This document shows positions 21,287 to 33,483 of a stretch of DNA of 64,000 nt, one piece after another; the stretch's first letter is position 1; the number at the start of each line of letters is the position of its first letter. Both the position numbers and the translations under genes were made by a program. The notes under the pieces were generated by a model. The model searched no databases, was not told the origin of the DNA, and saw only the letters and a list, made by a program, of their open reading frames with translations. Origin of the DNA: Pinus tabuliformis (Eukaryota > Streptophyta > Pinopsida > Pinales > Pinaceae); assembly GCA_031772625.1 (NCBI GenBank), contig CM062818.1, positions 1,283,264,277-1,283,328,276 on the forward strand. The letters run 5' to 3'.

Positions 21287-21389
21287 AGCAAGAGGTCGAA
21301 TTAGCAAAGGGTTGGAGACTTTTTGGCTCAGCTGCTGCTCTATGTGCAGACTGTGTATATTTTTAATCTAATGCAGATTTCTACTTAGA

Positions 21390-21830
21390 CAACTCAAGAT
21401 TCATGAAGAGTTTTTGTATGTTCTTGTTATGATGGCATCTTACAATACTTACATTGCAGTGGTGTTTAGTTATGATACTCAGAACTCATCAATGATGCTC
21501 TGACTTCCTTCATAAATAAACTAACTATGTCTCATTGTTTTGTATTTTCATTTCTGCACTTGAACTCTATAATGCCTTGACTTCCATGCTAGGTAGAATG
21601 CTTTGGCTTCACTATTCAGGATTCAAAGAGAGTTTTTAATGTCATATTGTCTCATGGATTTCCTCTTTCACTTACTTGTAGTGGTATGAATACATGTTAC
21701 TTAGAACTCATCGATCATGCTCTAACTTCTTTCATGTATTTATAAACTGTGTTTCCTTGCATTGTATCTTTGTTTTGTTGATGCATAAAAACTCTCTATG
21801 CCCTGACTTCATGTTAAGCCGATCTTGATG
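21390..21830 (+). repeat. Imperfect ~220-bp tandem duplication in C
   Basis: The block at 21390-21610 (AGATTCATGAAGAGTTTTT through GCCTTGACTTCCATG) is repeated, with divergence, at about 21613-21830 (GGATTCAAAGAGAGTTTTT through GCCCTGACTTCATG). Both contain an AGAACTCATC-AATGATGCTCT-type core. Confidence 0.6.
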
Positions 21831-24280
21831 TGGTACTGAAACATACTTTGACTCCATAGCCCAATGGTAGCCAGCCTTCATCTTTCAACCTATAAACATA
21901 TACAATTACAAACCATAGAGTTAGCCATCTATTCATATCTTTAATCTAAATCATTAACCCTTTGAGAGAGCCCTCTTAGGCTGAGGAGGCTAAGCCTTAG
22001 CTAAAATATTGGTTTGAAATAGTTACACCGAGATAGTCTGATCAGCGGCCTATCAGGGTCCTATTTTGGTGATAACAGAATGCATGGTAGTTGTGTTTAC
22101 AGATGTGACAAAATGGAGGGCAGTTCAAAGGAATCAGTTCATAAGTAATGTACAATGGAAAATCACATTATAACAGGTCTATTCAGAGGTAACAAAGTAA
22201 TGGTACAAAAGAACAGGATGATGGAACAAAGGACTACAAACCAGAATCAAGAAATTGAGGAAAACGAATGTTTTCAAGTATGTTAAGTTGTATATGCGAG
22301 TTCACTGTAAAAAAAGAGCATATATGTATGCACACACTTTCACAAGAGGAAAAGCGTGTATGGAATGGAAAATTAAGGAAATTAAGGTAAAAGAATACCA
22401 AGGGTCAATACCATGCTATTAGCCCACAATATTGAGCAAATAACGGTTACTTGATCCCGTCTAAGGATACCACAGGTTATAAGTGTTGTTTTGGTATGAG
22501 GTATTGAAAAAGGATCTAAGTATATAAGGAGGTGAAGATCAAAGTGTGAATATGCACAAGTAATGAATATCTTGTGAAGTGTTAGATCAAAAGAAAATAT
22601 GCATGTTATGGGTTTCTGATGCTTTGCTTGATCTGGACTAAGTATGCACTTGAGTGTTTTCTAATGATGGATCAGGATCATAATGACTTATCATTATGTG
22701 ATCTGATAATGGATTGGATAGATCTAAGTGCTAACAAATGTTTTGTCCTTTAAATGCTATGATATGAGTATATCTGAAGTCTGGAATAGCTGCGAAGTTA
22801 TAAGTTTTTATTTGCAGATCTATACGCTGGTTCCCCTTGGTGAAGGCACGTATACACGTTGGTTCAACAATTCCAAGTAGCATATGCAAAAGAAAAGCTT
22901 GATGTTCAGGGATGAATGATCTATCTAATCAGTGCTTTTGTTTCATTGTCGTTTGTCAATGATGTCTTCATTAGATCTGAAAGTAAAATTGATTGTATAA
23001 GGAGATTGAGTCTGATTGTTTGATTGGTTAAGTGAGAAAGGTGATCATTGCTGCTATCTATTTAGAACTTTGTATTTTGACAGTAGACCTTCAGCATGTC
23101 ATTGGTTGGTACAATTTTTGGTTCAGATATTTTATGATTCAGTATCCTTAGAGGTATACGTAGGTTGGATTAAAGGAAGTAGTGCACACACGCAAGTTAG
23201 CTTCATTAAAGTAGCATATACATTATGACATATGATTTTGAGGTTGCAGTTGGTTCTGGTTGTTTATGCAGTGTTCTGGGTTCATATCTATGTACTGGTT
23301 ATAGTGATATGTCTATTCCAGTTGATTGGTTGAATTTTGATTACGAGTAGGTACATTGAGGTTTCAGAGAATGGTTGATTTAGAGATTGATGATTGAGTT
23401 TCTTGTGGTTGATTTAGAGATTGATGATTGGGTTTTAACTATTTCAGAGATTGATGATTGGGTTTCAGTTATTGGTTTATGCAGATGTATTTGATCGTTG
23501 TATTGCAGTGGTGATTGATCTTGAGCTTCAGTGTTACTGATGGGTCCAGTATGAAAATTCGATGAAACGTGGCCTTCATATTGTGCTGATGTGTACCAGG
23601 AGTATCCAGTCTGAAAATTTATGAAACGTGGTCCCTGGAGGATATTGAGGGTTGGAGCCTTTAGAGAGGAAGCCGAAGCTCCCTGCTAGTAGTGGCTGGT
23701 AATTAGATCAGGGGGTTGGAGCTCCCTTATAGTAGCAGCTGGAGAATGAGTGAATATGGTAGGTCGTCGCCTATGTACTGGTAAACATATCATCCACTAC
23801 AAGAGCCAGGGGGTTGTAGCTCCTTTCCAGTAGAAGCTGGAGAACGTGAGAAGGTTGTAGCCTTCTGCAGGTGAGCTCCTACATACTGGTATGAGTCTAC
23901 ACTAGTACAAGATTGTAAACATATTATTCTTTATATTAAAATAATACATAGACAACAACAACAAGTGGTTTTTCTCTCGCATTGGGTTTCCACCTTAAAT
24001 CTTGTTGTTCATGTGTGTGATGGTTTATTCTGTTATTATTGCACATGGTTACTATTTGATGTTTAATAAAGTATTGATGCACTCATTAAAGATAAGCATA
24101 TGATGAATTAACTGAATCATAAGTTCACTGGATATACGATGGTTGCCTTAAGAACAATTGTCTGCACACGCAAGTTCCCTTCACTGAAGTATTGTATATA
24201 AATATGATAGTGAAATGAAAAATTTATTGATTTGTAAATAGTGGTTCACCCCCCCCCCTCCCATTATTATTCCCAACAAT

Positions 24281-24298
24281 TGGAATTAGAGTGGGTCC
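24281..24298 (+). other. B primer-binding site, internal 2
   Basis: TGGAATTAGAGTGGGTCC follows LTR2 by two bases. It has one extra C to T change relative to the internal 1 copy. Confidence 0.7.
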
Positions 24299-24340
24299 TT
24301 TGGCAGAAGCTTGATCACTTGAAGGAGATCCGTAGTAAAA

Positions 24341-25746
24341 ATGGGAAAGAAGCAAAATAAGAAAGCACCTCAAAAGAAGAAGACATCTCAAAGGAATTGT
24401 GGCAGTGGGAGAGACGATTGGCCATTATGTGGAAGAAACTCTTCAGATTCAGAATCACCTCAAAATGAAGATGAACAAGCAAAAGAATTATCAGGTACAA
24501 ATTTGTTGTCCTCTGGTGATACATTTCTCTGTTCATTTGAAGATAATGAATGTGACAGCAAAACAATTGAATTTTCTCTTATGGGTGAAAGAGAAATAAA
24601 TCATATAGAGGCAAAATTTAAAAATCTCACAGACATAATTAGAGATCAAAAAGATCTAATTGATAAAAGGGAATGTGCCTACAAAGAAGAAGTTACCAAG
24701 TTAAAAGCTCAGTTGGAGGAAGGAAACAAAGTAAGGAAGCAGTACAAGGAAAAGGAAGATCAATGTCAAAGGCTGTAGGATGAAGTGACGTCATTGAGAA
24801 ATTAAGTAAATGAAAAGGATACAACAATCAAGAAACTTATAGAAAGATCCAGTTACTATAAAAGTCTTGAAGCTGAGATGGTCTCTCTAAAAGAATATCT
24901 TGAAAATTCAAATAAGCAGAATGAAGAACTACCGCAAGAAGATGAAGAACAAGAAAATGAGATTCTCAAATTAAGACAATAAGTGGAAGAAGGTATAAAG
25001 GCTAAATAAATCATGAAGAAGCAATATCTAGAAAAGGAAGAGAAATATCAGGTTGAAGTAAATATCTTAAAAGATAAATTAGAAGTAAAGGATAAACTTT
25101 TACGATTTCAAGATAGTACTAAGATTTTGGATGATATTCTTAGTAGTCAAAGGTCTCCTACCATCAAATCTGGTCTTGGTTTTCATGAAACTGTTAAAGG
25201 TGAATATAGCTCACAAACTGAAGCAAGGAACTCTATGCAAAATCTAAAATGCTCAACGAGATAAGAGGTCAACCCCATCAACGACCAAGGAAATAAAGTC
25301 TTCAAAGAAAATCATTTACTCCTATCTATGGAAGTGTTAATCGATTCTTTCCTCTGATGAATAATGTTGAATGTTTTATATGTCATAATGTTGGACATGT
25401 TGCAGCAAGATGCAGAAGTAGAATGGTTCAAGCTAATAACCATCACACAGAAAGATCATAAACTTCTAGGTACTTGAAGGCATATTGTTTTTCTTGCAAT
25501 ATGTTTGGTCACAAAGCCATTGGTTGCTTTAGAAGGAATATGAAACAAATAATATGTTATGATTGTAACAAGTTTGGTCATATAGCAAAAGAATGCAGGA
25601 GAAAATTTCAACCACCATACCAAAAGGAGCAAACATCATAACACTCCAAGATATGGAAGAAGAAGGAATTACAGTCAGAAAGATGTGGCATAGCTTAGTA
25701 TACAGACAAAACAGACTCAGGAGGAACTGAAAGTATTAAATTTCAG
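24341..25746 (+). pseudogene. B gag, copy 2
   Basis: This is the duplicate of the 16529 gag, starting MGKKQNKKA at 24341. Stops occur at 24776 (TAG where copy 1 has CAG at 16964), in the coil (TAA where copy 1 has CAA or GAA, near 24980-25010) and at 25696 (TAG where copy 1 has CAG at 17888). A frameshift follows near 25240. The first and third zinc knuckles are recognisable. The middle one keeps its first Cys, lost in copy 1, but has G for D before its last Cys. The two copies have decayed independently. Confidence 0.85.
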
Positions 25747-27709
25747 TGTTCTAATTCTCATACGCAGTTGTCATGAAGACAAGTCACGTATATACACGAG
25801 TTAGAAGCTCCACAGTTGCGTATATGAAGAATTGTGGGACAGAAATAGAAAAGGGGTTTGATATGGTTCACTCAATTTTCAATTGTATTTTCTATCTTGA
25901 TGATTGATGATTACAGTTTATGGATGTTATTTGGAAGTTCTTTTGATCCTCATAAATGGTTGATGACTTGATGTATTATTGTTTGATGATGATGCCTTGA
26001 TGATTCTTACTGATATAAGCAATGATAATATCTGACAGTAAACAGTTGGCACAGGTTCACGGGGAGAATATGCTATGCTTCTATTAATGCATTGTTGGAA
26101 TTATGTTTAGAAGTCTTTGGTACATAACGATTCTTATCAATGGTGAGGATGCTTATGTTGTTGAATTGGTTAAATGATATGCTACAGTCATGGGTTGCCT
26201 ATGATGAAATCTCAGATGATACTTATATTGCTTGAGCCACATAGTTGTTATTCAGATCAGATTTATGGATGATTGTGGATGACTCTTTTGATGATGGATA
26301 TAATACATATGGTATGTTTCTTATATGGTGATCTTCATAAGGACAAGGAGAAGAACAAAGCTTGAGTACACAACTTCATTATTTGATAAGTGTTATTTCT
26401 TTTATGCTATTGTAATCTTGCCTTCAAAGATGCATAAACTTCATATGGTGAAATTATGAATGAGGATTCCTATAGTTCTTGGCTCTCACATGGTTGAGGA
26501 TTGCTACTTTTGATGGTATCAAGAAAGCTTGACAAATTTCTATGAGCTCATGGTTTGATAGATAAATATTTCTATCTATATGATGGATACATATTATGCT
26601 GATACGTGTTGGTTGGCCAAGAGAATGGTGTTATTGAAAGTTTCATGAAGACATATCTATTTGAAGACATGACTATTTGGAGACAGGGCTTGCTCACATA
26701 ATGATGATGACTTCTTACTTTATGATGATAGGTTTGATTATCATGGTTGATGCTTATCAGATGTGGATATTGGAAAATCCCCAATGAAGATACTTGGTGG
26801 ATATATTGAGTATAGTTATGGAAAGATCATGTAGTTCTTGATGATATTATGGTCATAGATGATGACTATGGTGGAATCACATATATATATGATATGATGT
26901 GAATGGTTTTGTTTTACTACTTGGAAATATGACATATGCTTAGTTGATTCACGGAAGGTTATGGATCAAGGTGATCTTGATAAGATCAAGAAGATGAGTT
27001 GGTACCTATATAAAACACACTTTGTCACAGGTTGATGATATTAAAGGTACGTTGGCTTATCTTGCAAACTGATGATGGACATATACAGGTTGTTGTTCTG
27101 GATGCTACTAACATATGATTATGTTGCAAATCATCTGTGGTGTACGATAGTTGTTGATAACTATGGTATTTGTTAAAAATGTCATGTATATCATTTTATG
27201 TAAAGGTCATGTAAATACCTATGATGTAATAATTGTCATATCCAGTCATGTATGGACGTTTAAGATCATGTCAAATATGTAAACCCACTTGGTTGGGTGG
27301 ATGAATCAAATTTGGTGTATCCCCACTTGGCTGGGTGATTGATGTATGTACGATTCATTGGTGATAGGAAGGTCATTATAGAGTCATGTCATTATTTTGA
27401 AAAATATTTCCACAGACTCTTCATGTGCTCAAGGGGAGCATGGAAAGTATATCGCATCCCAACATGTACTAAGGGGGAGTTTGATTGAATAATTCAGCAT
27501 GTGCCTAGGGGGAGCATGATCAATTTTCATATTCAACTGTTCAGATATGGAAGTCTTCATTTAACATTGGTCAGTCAACCCTTTTCCCTTGATGTAAAAG
27601 GGGGAGAGTAGCTTGATGTTTAGAACAACTTGGTGCTTGTCTTGATGTTATTTACAGGTTGTGGTGGCCAAACACCAAAGTAGTTTCCATCAAGTCCAAA
27701 GGGGGAGAT
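25747..27709 (+). other. B internal 2: non-coding 3' half and polypurine tract
   Basis: This is the duplicate of 17939-19943, with the same order of GGGGGAG-type motifs (27475, 27507 and others) and the same polypurine tract CCAAAGGGGGAGA at 27697-27708. No pol-like frame is visible here either. Confidence 0.75.
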
Positions 27710-30034
27710 TGTTGGCATTATGATGCATTTGTTGTATTTGATGGCAACCCACTAGTAGTAGAACAACTCACTTTTATATGGTAACTAGATGAATCTGCAG
27801 GAGAGATATCAAATGTGACAGAATGCATGGAAGTTGTTTTTACAGATGTGACAAAATGGAGGGTAGTTCAAAGGAATCAATTCAGAAGTAATGTACAATG
27901 GCAAATCACATTATAACAGGTCTATTCATAGGTAACAAAGTAATGGTACAGAAGAATAGGATGATGGAATAAAGGACTACATATCAGAATCAAGCAATCG
28001 AGGAAAAAAAAAATTTAAGGTATGTTAAGTTGTATACATGGGTTGACTGTACAAAAAGAGCGTATACAAGCGGGTTCACTATACAAAAAGAGGGTATACG
28101 TATGCACACACTTTTACAAGAGGAAAATCGCGTATGAGATGTAAAATTAAGGAAATTAAGGTGAAAGCATACCAAGGGTCAATACCCTAGTATTAACCCA
28201 CAATATTGAGCAGAATAATGGTTACTTTATCCCATATAAGAATACCATAGGTTCTAAGTGTTGTTTTGGTCCGAGGTATTGAAAAAGGATCTAAGTATAT
28301 AATGAGGTGAAGATCAAAGTGTGAATATGCACAAGTAATGACTATCTTATGAAGTGTTAGATCAAAAGCAAATATGCATGTTATGGGTTTCTGATGCTTT
28401 TCTTGAACTGGATTAAGTATGCACTTGAGTGTTTTCTAATGATGGATCAAGATCATAATGACTTACCATTATGTGATATGATAATGGATTAGCTAGATCT
28501 GAGTTCTAACAAATGTTTTTCCTTTAAATGATATGATATGCGTATATATGAAGTTTGGAATAGTTGTGAAGTTATAAGTTTTTATTTGCAGATTTATACA
28601 TTGGTTCACCTTGGTGAAGGTGTGTATACACGCTAGTTCGCCACTTTCAAGTAGTGTATGTAGAAGAAAAGCTTGATGTTCATGGATGATTGATCTATAT
28701 GATTAGTGCTGCTGTTTTACTATTGTTTGTCAATGATGTCTTCATTAGATATGAAAGTAAAATTAATTGTATAAGGAGATTGAGCCTGATTGATTGATTG
28801 ATTAAGTGAGAAAGGTGATCATTGTTGTTATCTGTTTAGAACTCTGTATTTTGATAGTAGACCTTCAGAATGTCATTGGATGGTACAATTTTTGGTTCAG
28901 AGATTTTATGATTTAGTATCCTTAAAGGTATACACAGGTTGGATTAAAGGAAGTAGCGTATACACGCAGGTTGGCTTCATTAAGTAGCGTATACATTATG
29001 ACATATGATTTTGAGGTTGCATTTGGTTCTAGTTATTTATGCAGTGTTATGGGTTCAGATCTGTGTATTGCTTACAATGATCTGTCTGTTCCAGTTGATT
29101 GGTTGAATTTTGATTAAGTGTCTATAGATTGAGGTTTCAAAGAATGGTTGATTTAGAGATTAATGATTGAGTTTCTTATGGTTGTTTCAGAGATTGATGA
29201 TTGGCTTTAAGCTATATCAGAGAATGATGATTGGGTTTCAGTTATTGGTTGATGAAAATGTGTTTGATGGTTGTATTACAGTGGTGATTGATCTTGAGCT
29301 TCAATGTTACTGATAAGTCCAGTATGAAAATTGGATGAAACGTGGCCTTCATGTTCTGTTGATGTGTACCAGGAGTATCCAGTCTAAAAATTTATGAAAC
29401 GTGGTCCCTGAAGGAGACTGAGGGTTGGAGCCTTCAGAGAGGAAGTCGAAGCTTCCTGCTAGTAGTGGTTGGTAATTAGATCAGGGGGGTTGGAGCTCCC
29501 TTCCAGTAGTAGCTGGAGAACGAGTGAAGATGGTAGGCCAACACCTACATACTAGTAAACATATCAGTCAGTACAAGAGCTAGGGGGTTGTAGCTCCCTT
29601 CTAGTAGAAGCTGAAGAACGAGAGAAGGTTGTAGCCTTCTACAGGTGGGTGCCTGCATGCTAGTATGAGTCTACACCAGTACAAGATTGTAAACATATTA
29701 TTCTTTATATTAAAAGAAGACAGAGAAACAACAACAAGTGGTTTTTCTCCCGCATTGGGTTTCCACCTTAAATCTTAGTGTTCATGTGTGTTGCTTGCGT
29801 GTGATGGTTTATTCTGTTATTACTGCACATGGTTACTTTTTAATGTTTAATAAAGTAATGATGCACAAATCATAAGTTCATAGGATATACGTTGGTTTCC
29901 TTAAGAACTGTTGTGTGCACACCTAAGTTCCCTTCACTGAAGTAGCATATATAAATCTGATAGTGAAATGAAAAAGTTATTGATTTGTAAATAGTGATTC
30001 ACCCCCCCCCCCCCTCTTAGTATTATTCCCAACA
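27710..30034 (+). repeat. B LTR3
   Basis: 2325 bp from TGTTGGCATT to CCCAACA, matching LTR1 and LTR2 throughout. TATATAATG replaces TATATAAGG near 28295. It contains the palindrome TTCACCTTGGTGAA near 28611, degenerate in the other two LTRs, and a 14-base C-tract near the end (30002-30014). Confidence 0.92.
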
Positions 30035-30039
30035 CAAAG

Positions 30040-30907
30040 GTGAGGCTACTTTGTTGAAGTCCTTTATGAATCTCCTATAGTGTCCAGCTAAGCCCAAGAA
30101 ACTTCTAATATCCCTATGCTTCTGAGGAATAGGGACCCTCTTTATGATAGCAATTTTATTTGGGTCCACTTGCAATCCTTCCTAGGTTATTGAGGGACCT
30201 AGAACAATCACTGCATTCATAAAGAACTCACACTTCTCAAGACTAAGGGATAAGTTCATTTCAATGCATTTGTTTAATACTTTCCCCAAGTTAGAGAGAG
30301 CCTCCAGGAAATCACACCCATAGGGGGTGAAATCATCGATATAAATTTCCACATGGTCATGGACTAGCTCTGCAAAGATGCTCAAGACTTCCCTCTGAAA
30401 AGTGGCAGGGGCATTGAATAATCAAAAAGGAAGGACCCTATAAGAAAAGGTACCCCAAGGACAAGTGAAGGTGGTTTTATCTTGGTCCTCTGGGTTGATT
30501 TGGATCTGATTGTAACCATTGAATCCATCCAGGAAAGAGAAGAACTTCTTTCCTGCAAGACCATCTAATACTTGGTCAATGAAAGGTAGAGGGAAATGGT
30601 CTTTTTTTGTGGCTTTGTTTAGCTCTTTGTAGTCCACATAGATCCTCCATTTCCCATTCTTCTTTGGGACTAGAACTAGAGGAGACACCCACTCACTATC
30701 TGAGATGGGGTAAATGAACCCTGCATCCAACAACTTTTGTAGTTCTTCTTTAACTATATCTTTGAGGGTTGGGTTCATTCTCCTCTGAGGTTGGTGCACT
30801 GGCTTGCAACCTTCCTTGATGTAAATGTGGTGAGTACACACTGAAGGGTGCACTCCCTTCATTTCCTTATAAATCCAGGCAAAGGCATCCAGATGCTCTC
30901 TTAGCAT
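30040..30907 (-). pseudogene. H reverse transcriptase
   Basis: Reading leftwards: HIYIKEGCKPVHQPQRRMNP (30840-30775), SEWVSPLVLVPKKNGKWRIY (30690-30635), FPLPFIDQVLDGLAGKKFFS (30590-30535), FNGYNQIQINPEDQDKTTF (about 30525-30470), a stop near 30420, then the catalytic EIYIDDFTPYG at about 30350-30320 with both aspartates intact. The block continues to SFLGLAGHYRRFIKDF, where B interrupts it. The upstream boundary touches the linker at 30908. Confidence 0.88.
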
Positions 30908-31720
30908 GTCACATAAATCCTTTTCCTGATGTGCAGAGAGAGGGGTTGATTTTCAATGTTCTTTCTGGACCAAATTCTATCATCTTGACATGAGTAGGAC
31001 TTGAGCCAGTTAGGCACAAATTAGTCCAAGGGTTATCTTTAACTTTCTTTACTAACACCTCAAGAGACATGGTGTTTGGGGGCTGATTTTGGAGGATTTT
31101 CTCAATCAAGTCATCTTCATCAGGTTCCCTCCCTCCTATACTAGCATCAAAGGTACAAATTGGGTAAGAGGTGGCAGAGTAGAATTTATATTCCTCCTCT
31201 TCTTCCAACCATAAAGGTAAGTCATGCTCTAGAGATGGTTGAGCAGGAGGGTACAAGACCAATTGTTTGGACAAATGCCCATTTTTAATGGTCATATTCC
31301 CAACCCTGCAACTTATGCAAGCATTAGCAATGGCTAACCATGGCCTTCCAAGGATGAGCGGATAACCATTGAAGTTGGTCTTAGGTCGAAGAACTAAGAA
31401 GTCAGTAGGGTATTCCTAGGAATCAACGGAGACCATCACATCCTCAACAACTCCCTCAGGAGCTATTGTGGACCTGTCTGCAAGCTACAAGACTATTGTG
31501 GTCTTCCTTAATGATCCTTGGAGATTCAGTTTAAGCATAGTCTCCTTATTCATCACATTGATGACAACTCCAAGATCGATCAAGATATGGAGGACAATGA
31601 TACCATTGATGTGCACATCTATCACATGACTTCCAGGATCTAGATACTTTGGGAAAATCACTCGCCCCAACATTAAGTCAGACAACTGTCCAATGAAATT
31701 AATGGTAGGCGTGTCTTTCT
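30908..31720 (-). pseudogene. H protease and linker to RT
   Basis: HILIDLGVVINVMNKETMLKL (about 31595-31535) carries the aspartic protease motif as D-L-G. Further along, the flap-side segment (near 31350-31300) reads LGRPWLAIANACISCRVGNM, which is typical of plant Ty3/gypsy protease ends. An acidic linker with LPLWLEEEEEYKFYS follows (about 31235-31190). A stop at 30909 separates it from RT. Confidence 0.8.
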
Positions 31721-33450
31721 TTCACCTCGCAGGTTTGAAGCATTTCTCCTTGATTAACTTTTTGTAGATAGGTACATCCTTGATAGATTGGAGGAGTAGG
31801 ATTTTAGAAAAAAAAAAATTCAATTCACCCAAAAGTTCAGTCTCTTCTGGGGTGTGTTGGATAGGATGGATTAATCTCTCAGGAAAAGGAGGTGGATTAG
31901 CTTGAGGAACACTCTCCTCCTTTTCCTCTTCAAGCTCCTCAGGTGGAGATGGAGGTTGATTATCTAGAATCACTCTTCCAGACTTGAGGTTGATTTCTTG
32001 AATTTCCACAACATAGGCAGGGTAAGATGTTTCCCCACTATAGACCTGTTGTGCATGTTTGCTGCTCAGGTTCAGATTTGGTTGAGATAGAGGTGGACGC
32101 AGTAAGGATGGAGATTGGTTGTATGGGGGCCTCCACCCCTGGGATGGTGTATTCCACTGAGGTTGTGGGGGAGCATATGGCTTAAATGATTGATTGGCAG
32201 GTTGGGAATGGTATTGAGGTACAAAAGACCAGGGAGAAGGTGTGGACCATGAAGGATGAGAAGGAGGACACCAAGGGGGAATGTATGCATTTTTTTTAGG
32301 GTTGTAATATGAATAGGATGCCCCTTGCATGCCTTGCTGGTATGGTTGAGGTCCTTGAGGCCTTATTTGGTTGATATAGCAGAGTTGTTCAGTCACACCT
32401 TCAGTTCCTTGATACACAACTTTCAATCCAGGCAGAGAAGGGCACTTGTCTATGGAGTGGTTCTCCTCACAAACCGAGCAGATCTCTATAAGATTCAATG
32501 GACATTCATTTCTAGGGTGCCTTTTGGTGCATCTAGGGAAAAAGACAACTAAGGCTCTTTCTGCTTCCTCTTGATCTGCATGGTGTCCATTTGTAGAGAA
32601 AGGGTATGCAAAATTTCACTCTTGAAGTCTTCCAACATGTTCCCAATTTCACTTTTGATGGATGTGTTGGAGGAGGATGAACTGGCAAAATCTTGACTAG
32701 ACCTACCCTTCTTTTTGGCTACCCTAGAATGATTTTTGAAAACTGTCTTGATATCATCATAGGATAGCTAGTAGATTTCCCCTCCTGACAACATGTTTAG
32801 GGTTTCTAGAGATCTTCCCTAATCCCTCTAACAAGGACTAGCTTGAGTGATTCAGGATCGAGGGTGAATTTGACCCTTTTGTAGCTGAGTTGGAACCTTT
32901 CCTCATAATCTTCCAAAGGTTCATCATTTCCCAAGATCATTTTAAAGATTTCCTCTTTGGTATCTTTGGACCTACAATAATCCTTGTACTTATTTTTGAA
33001 GGCTTGTTGCATTTGAGCCAGGTAGTGATGTTGTCCCTAGGTAAACCCATGAACCAGCGCAAGGTTGCATCTTTGAGGGTGGATGGGAACAATTTCAACT
33101 TCTAGTCATCAAAGGTATAATAATAAGTTCTGCATATAAACTCAAACAAAAAGGTATCTAGGTCCTCTGAGGTTAAGCCATGGAAGTGAGGAAGGGAAGA
33201 GGGGCTTATTTTTTTCATCCTAGCATCTCAATTAGTTTCTCTGATGGGAAAAGCACCCTCAATTTTGTTTTCAACTCCATTTTTGTTTTCAATCCCATTT
33301 CTATTTTCATCCATGGTGTAGGTTGGTGGAATGGTTTCTTCTTCTTCTTCCCCAATAGGCTCTTCAAATATCTCTGGTTGTTCGCCTAATGGGTTCTCTA
33401 GCTCACAACCACCAAAGAAGAGGGAAGGTTGGTTGTTAGATGTCGTGGGG
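31721..33450 (-). pseudogene. H gag
   Basis: Reading leftwards from about 33450, an acidic N-terminal part (CELENPLGEQPEIFEEPIG) leads to the capsid domain. It includes SSLPHFHGLTSEDLDTFLFE (about 33215-33155), LKDATLRWFMGLP and KNKYKDYCRSKDTKEEIFKM with YEERFQLSYKRVKF (33000-32870). A zinc knuckle CSVCEENHSIDKC lies at 32475-32435. A proline/tyrosine/glutamine-rich tail (32330-32080) and an acidic segment precede protease. Stops and frameshifts occur near 33240, 32810 and 32560. The start lies close to the junction with the E LTR, and the H 5' LTR and primer site are not seen. Confidence 0.8.
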
Positions 33451-33483
33451 GTATTCGGAATTTTTTTTGTAAGTTGTCTCTAC

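Larger units (their letters stand above)
20060..22077 (+). mobile_element. Element C: probable solo LTR of another family
   Basis: The 2018-bp insert starts TGTTATCAC and ends GTGATAACA, a perfect 9-bp terminal inverted repeat. It is flanked by GAATG at 20055-20059 and 22078-22082. It contains a TATA box at 21278-21286 but no primer site, polypurine tract, gag or pol. A single LTR left after LTR-LTR recombination is the simplest reading; a small non-autonomous element cannot be excluded. Confidence 0.85.
19944..24278 (+). repeat. B LTR2 (middle LTR), interrupted by C
   Basis: LTR2 starts TGCTACCATT (expected TGTTGGCATT) at 19944 and runs to 20059. It resumes at 22083 after C and its duplication, and ends CCCAACA at 24278. 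Without C and one duplication copy it is about 2312 bp, like LTR1 and LTR3. A TATA-like TATATAAGG sits near 22520. Confidence 0.9.
14116..30034 (+). mobile_element. Element B: tandem three-LTR, gag-only retrotransposon
   Basis: The structure is LTR1 (14116-16466), internal 1 (16467-19943), LTR2 (19944-24278, interrupted by C), internal 2 (24279-27709) and LTR3 (27710-30034). The outer flanks are identical: CAAAG at 14111-14115 and 30035-30039. The whole tandem therefore occupies one insertion site in the RT/RNase H junction of H. LTRs run TGTTGGCATT to CCCAACA. Each internal region has an initiator-Met-like primer site, one gag ORF and a polypurine tract, but no protease, integrase or RT that I can find. 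This matches the class of non-autonomous terminal-repeat elements carrying only gag (TR-GAG). A tandem of this kind usually arises by unequal recombination between LTRs. Confidence 0.9.
1..33483 (-). mobile_element. Element H: Ty3/gypsy LTR retrotransposon, split and 5'-truncated
   Basis: Read on the minus strand, gag, protease, RT, RNase H and integrase appear in Ty3/gypsy order in three blocks: 33483-30035, 14115-13650 and 1593-1. Removing A and B restores continuous homology. The RT connection at 30040-30120 (SFLGLAGHYRRFIKDF) flows into LFGLLAKDSEFLW at 14115. RNase H ending at 13655 flows into the integrase linker at 1593. No chromodomain is visible after integrase, so this is a non-chromovirus lineage (Tat/Athila side), which is inference. 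The 5' LTR is missing because the gag leader is joined directly to a truncated LTR of E near 33484. The 3' LTR, if present, lies left of the window. Confidence 0.85.
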
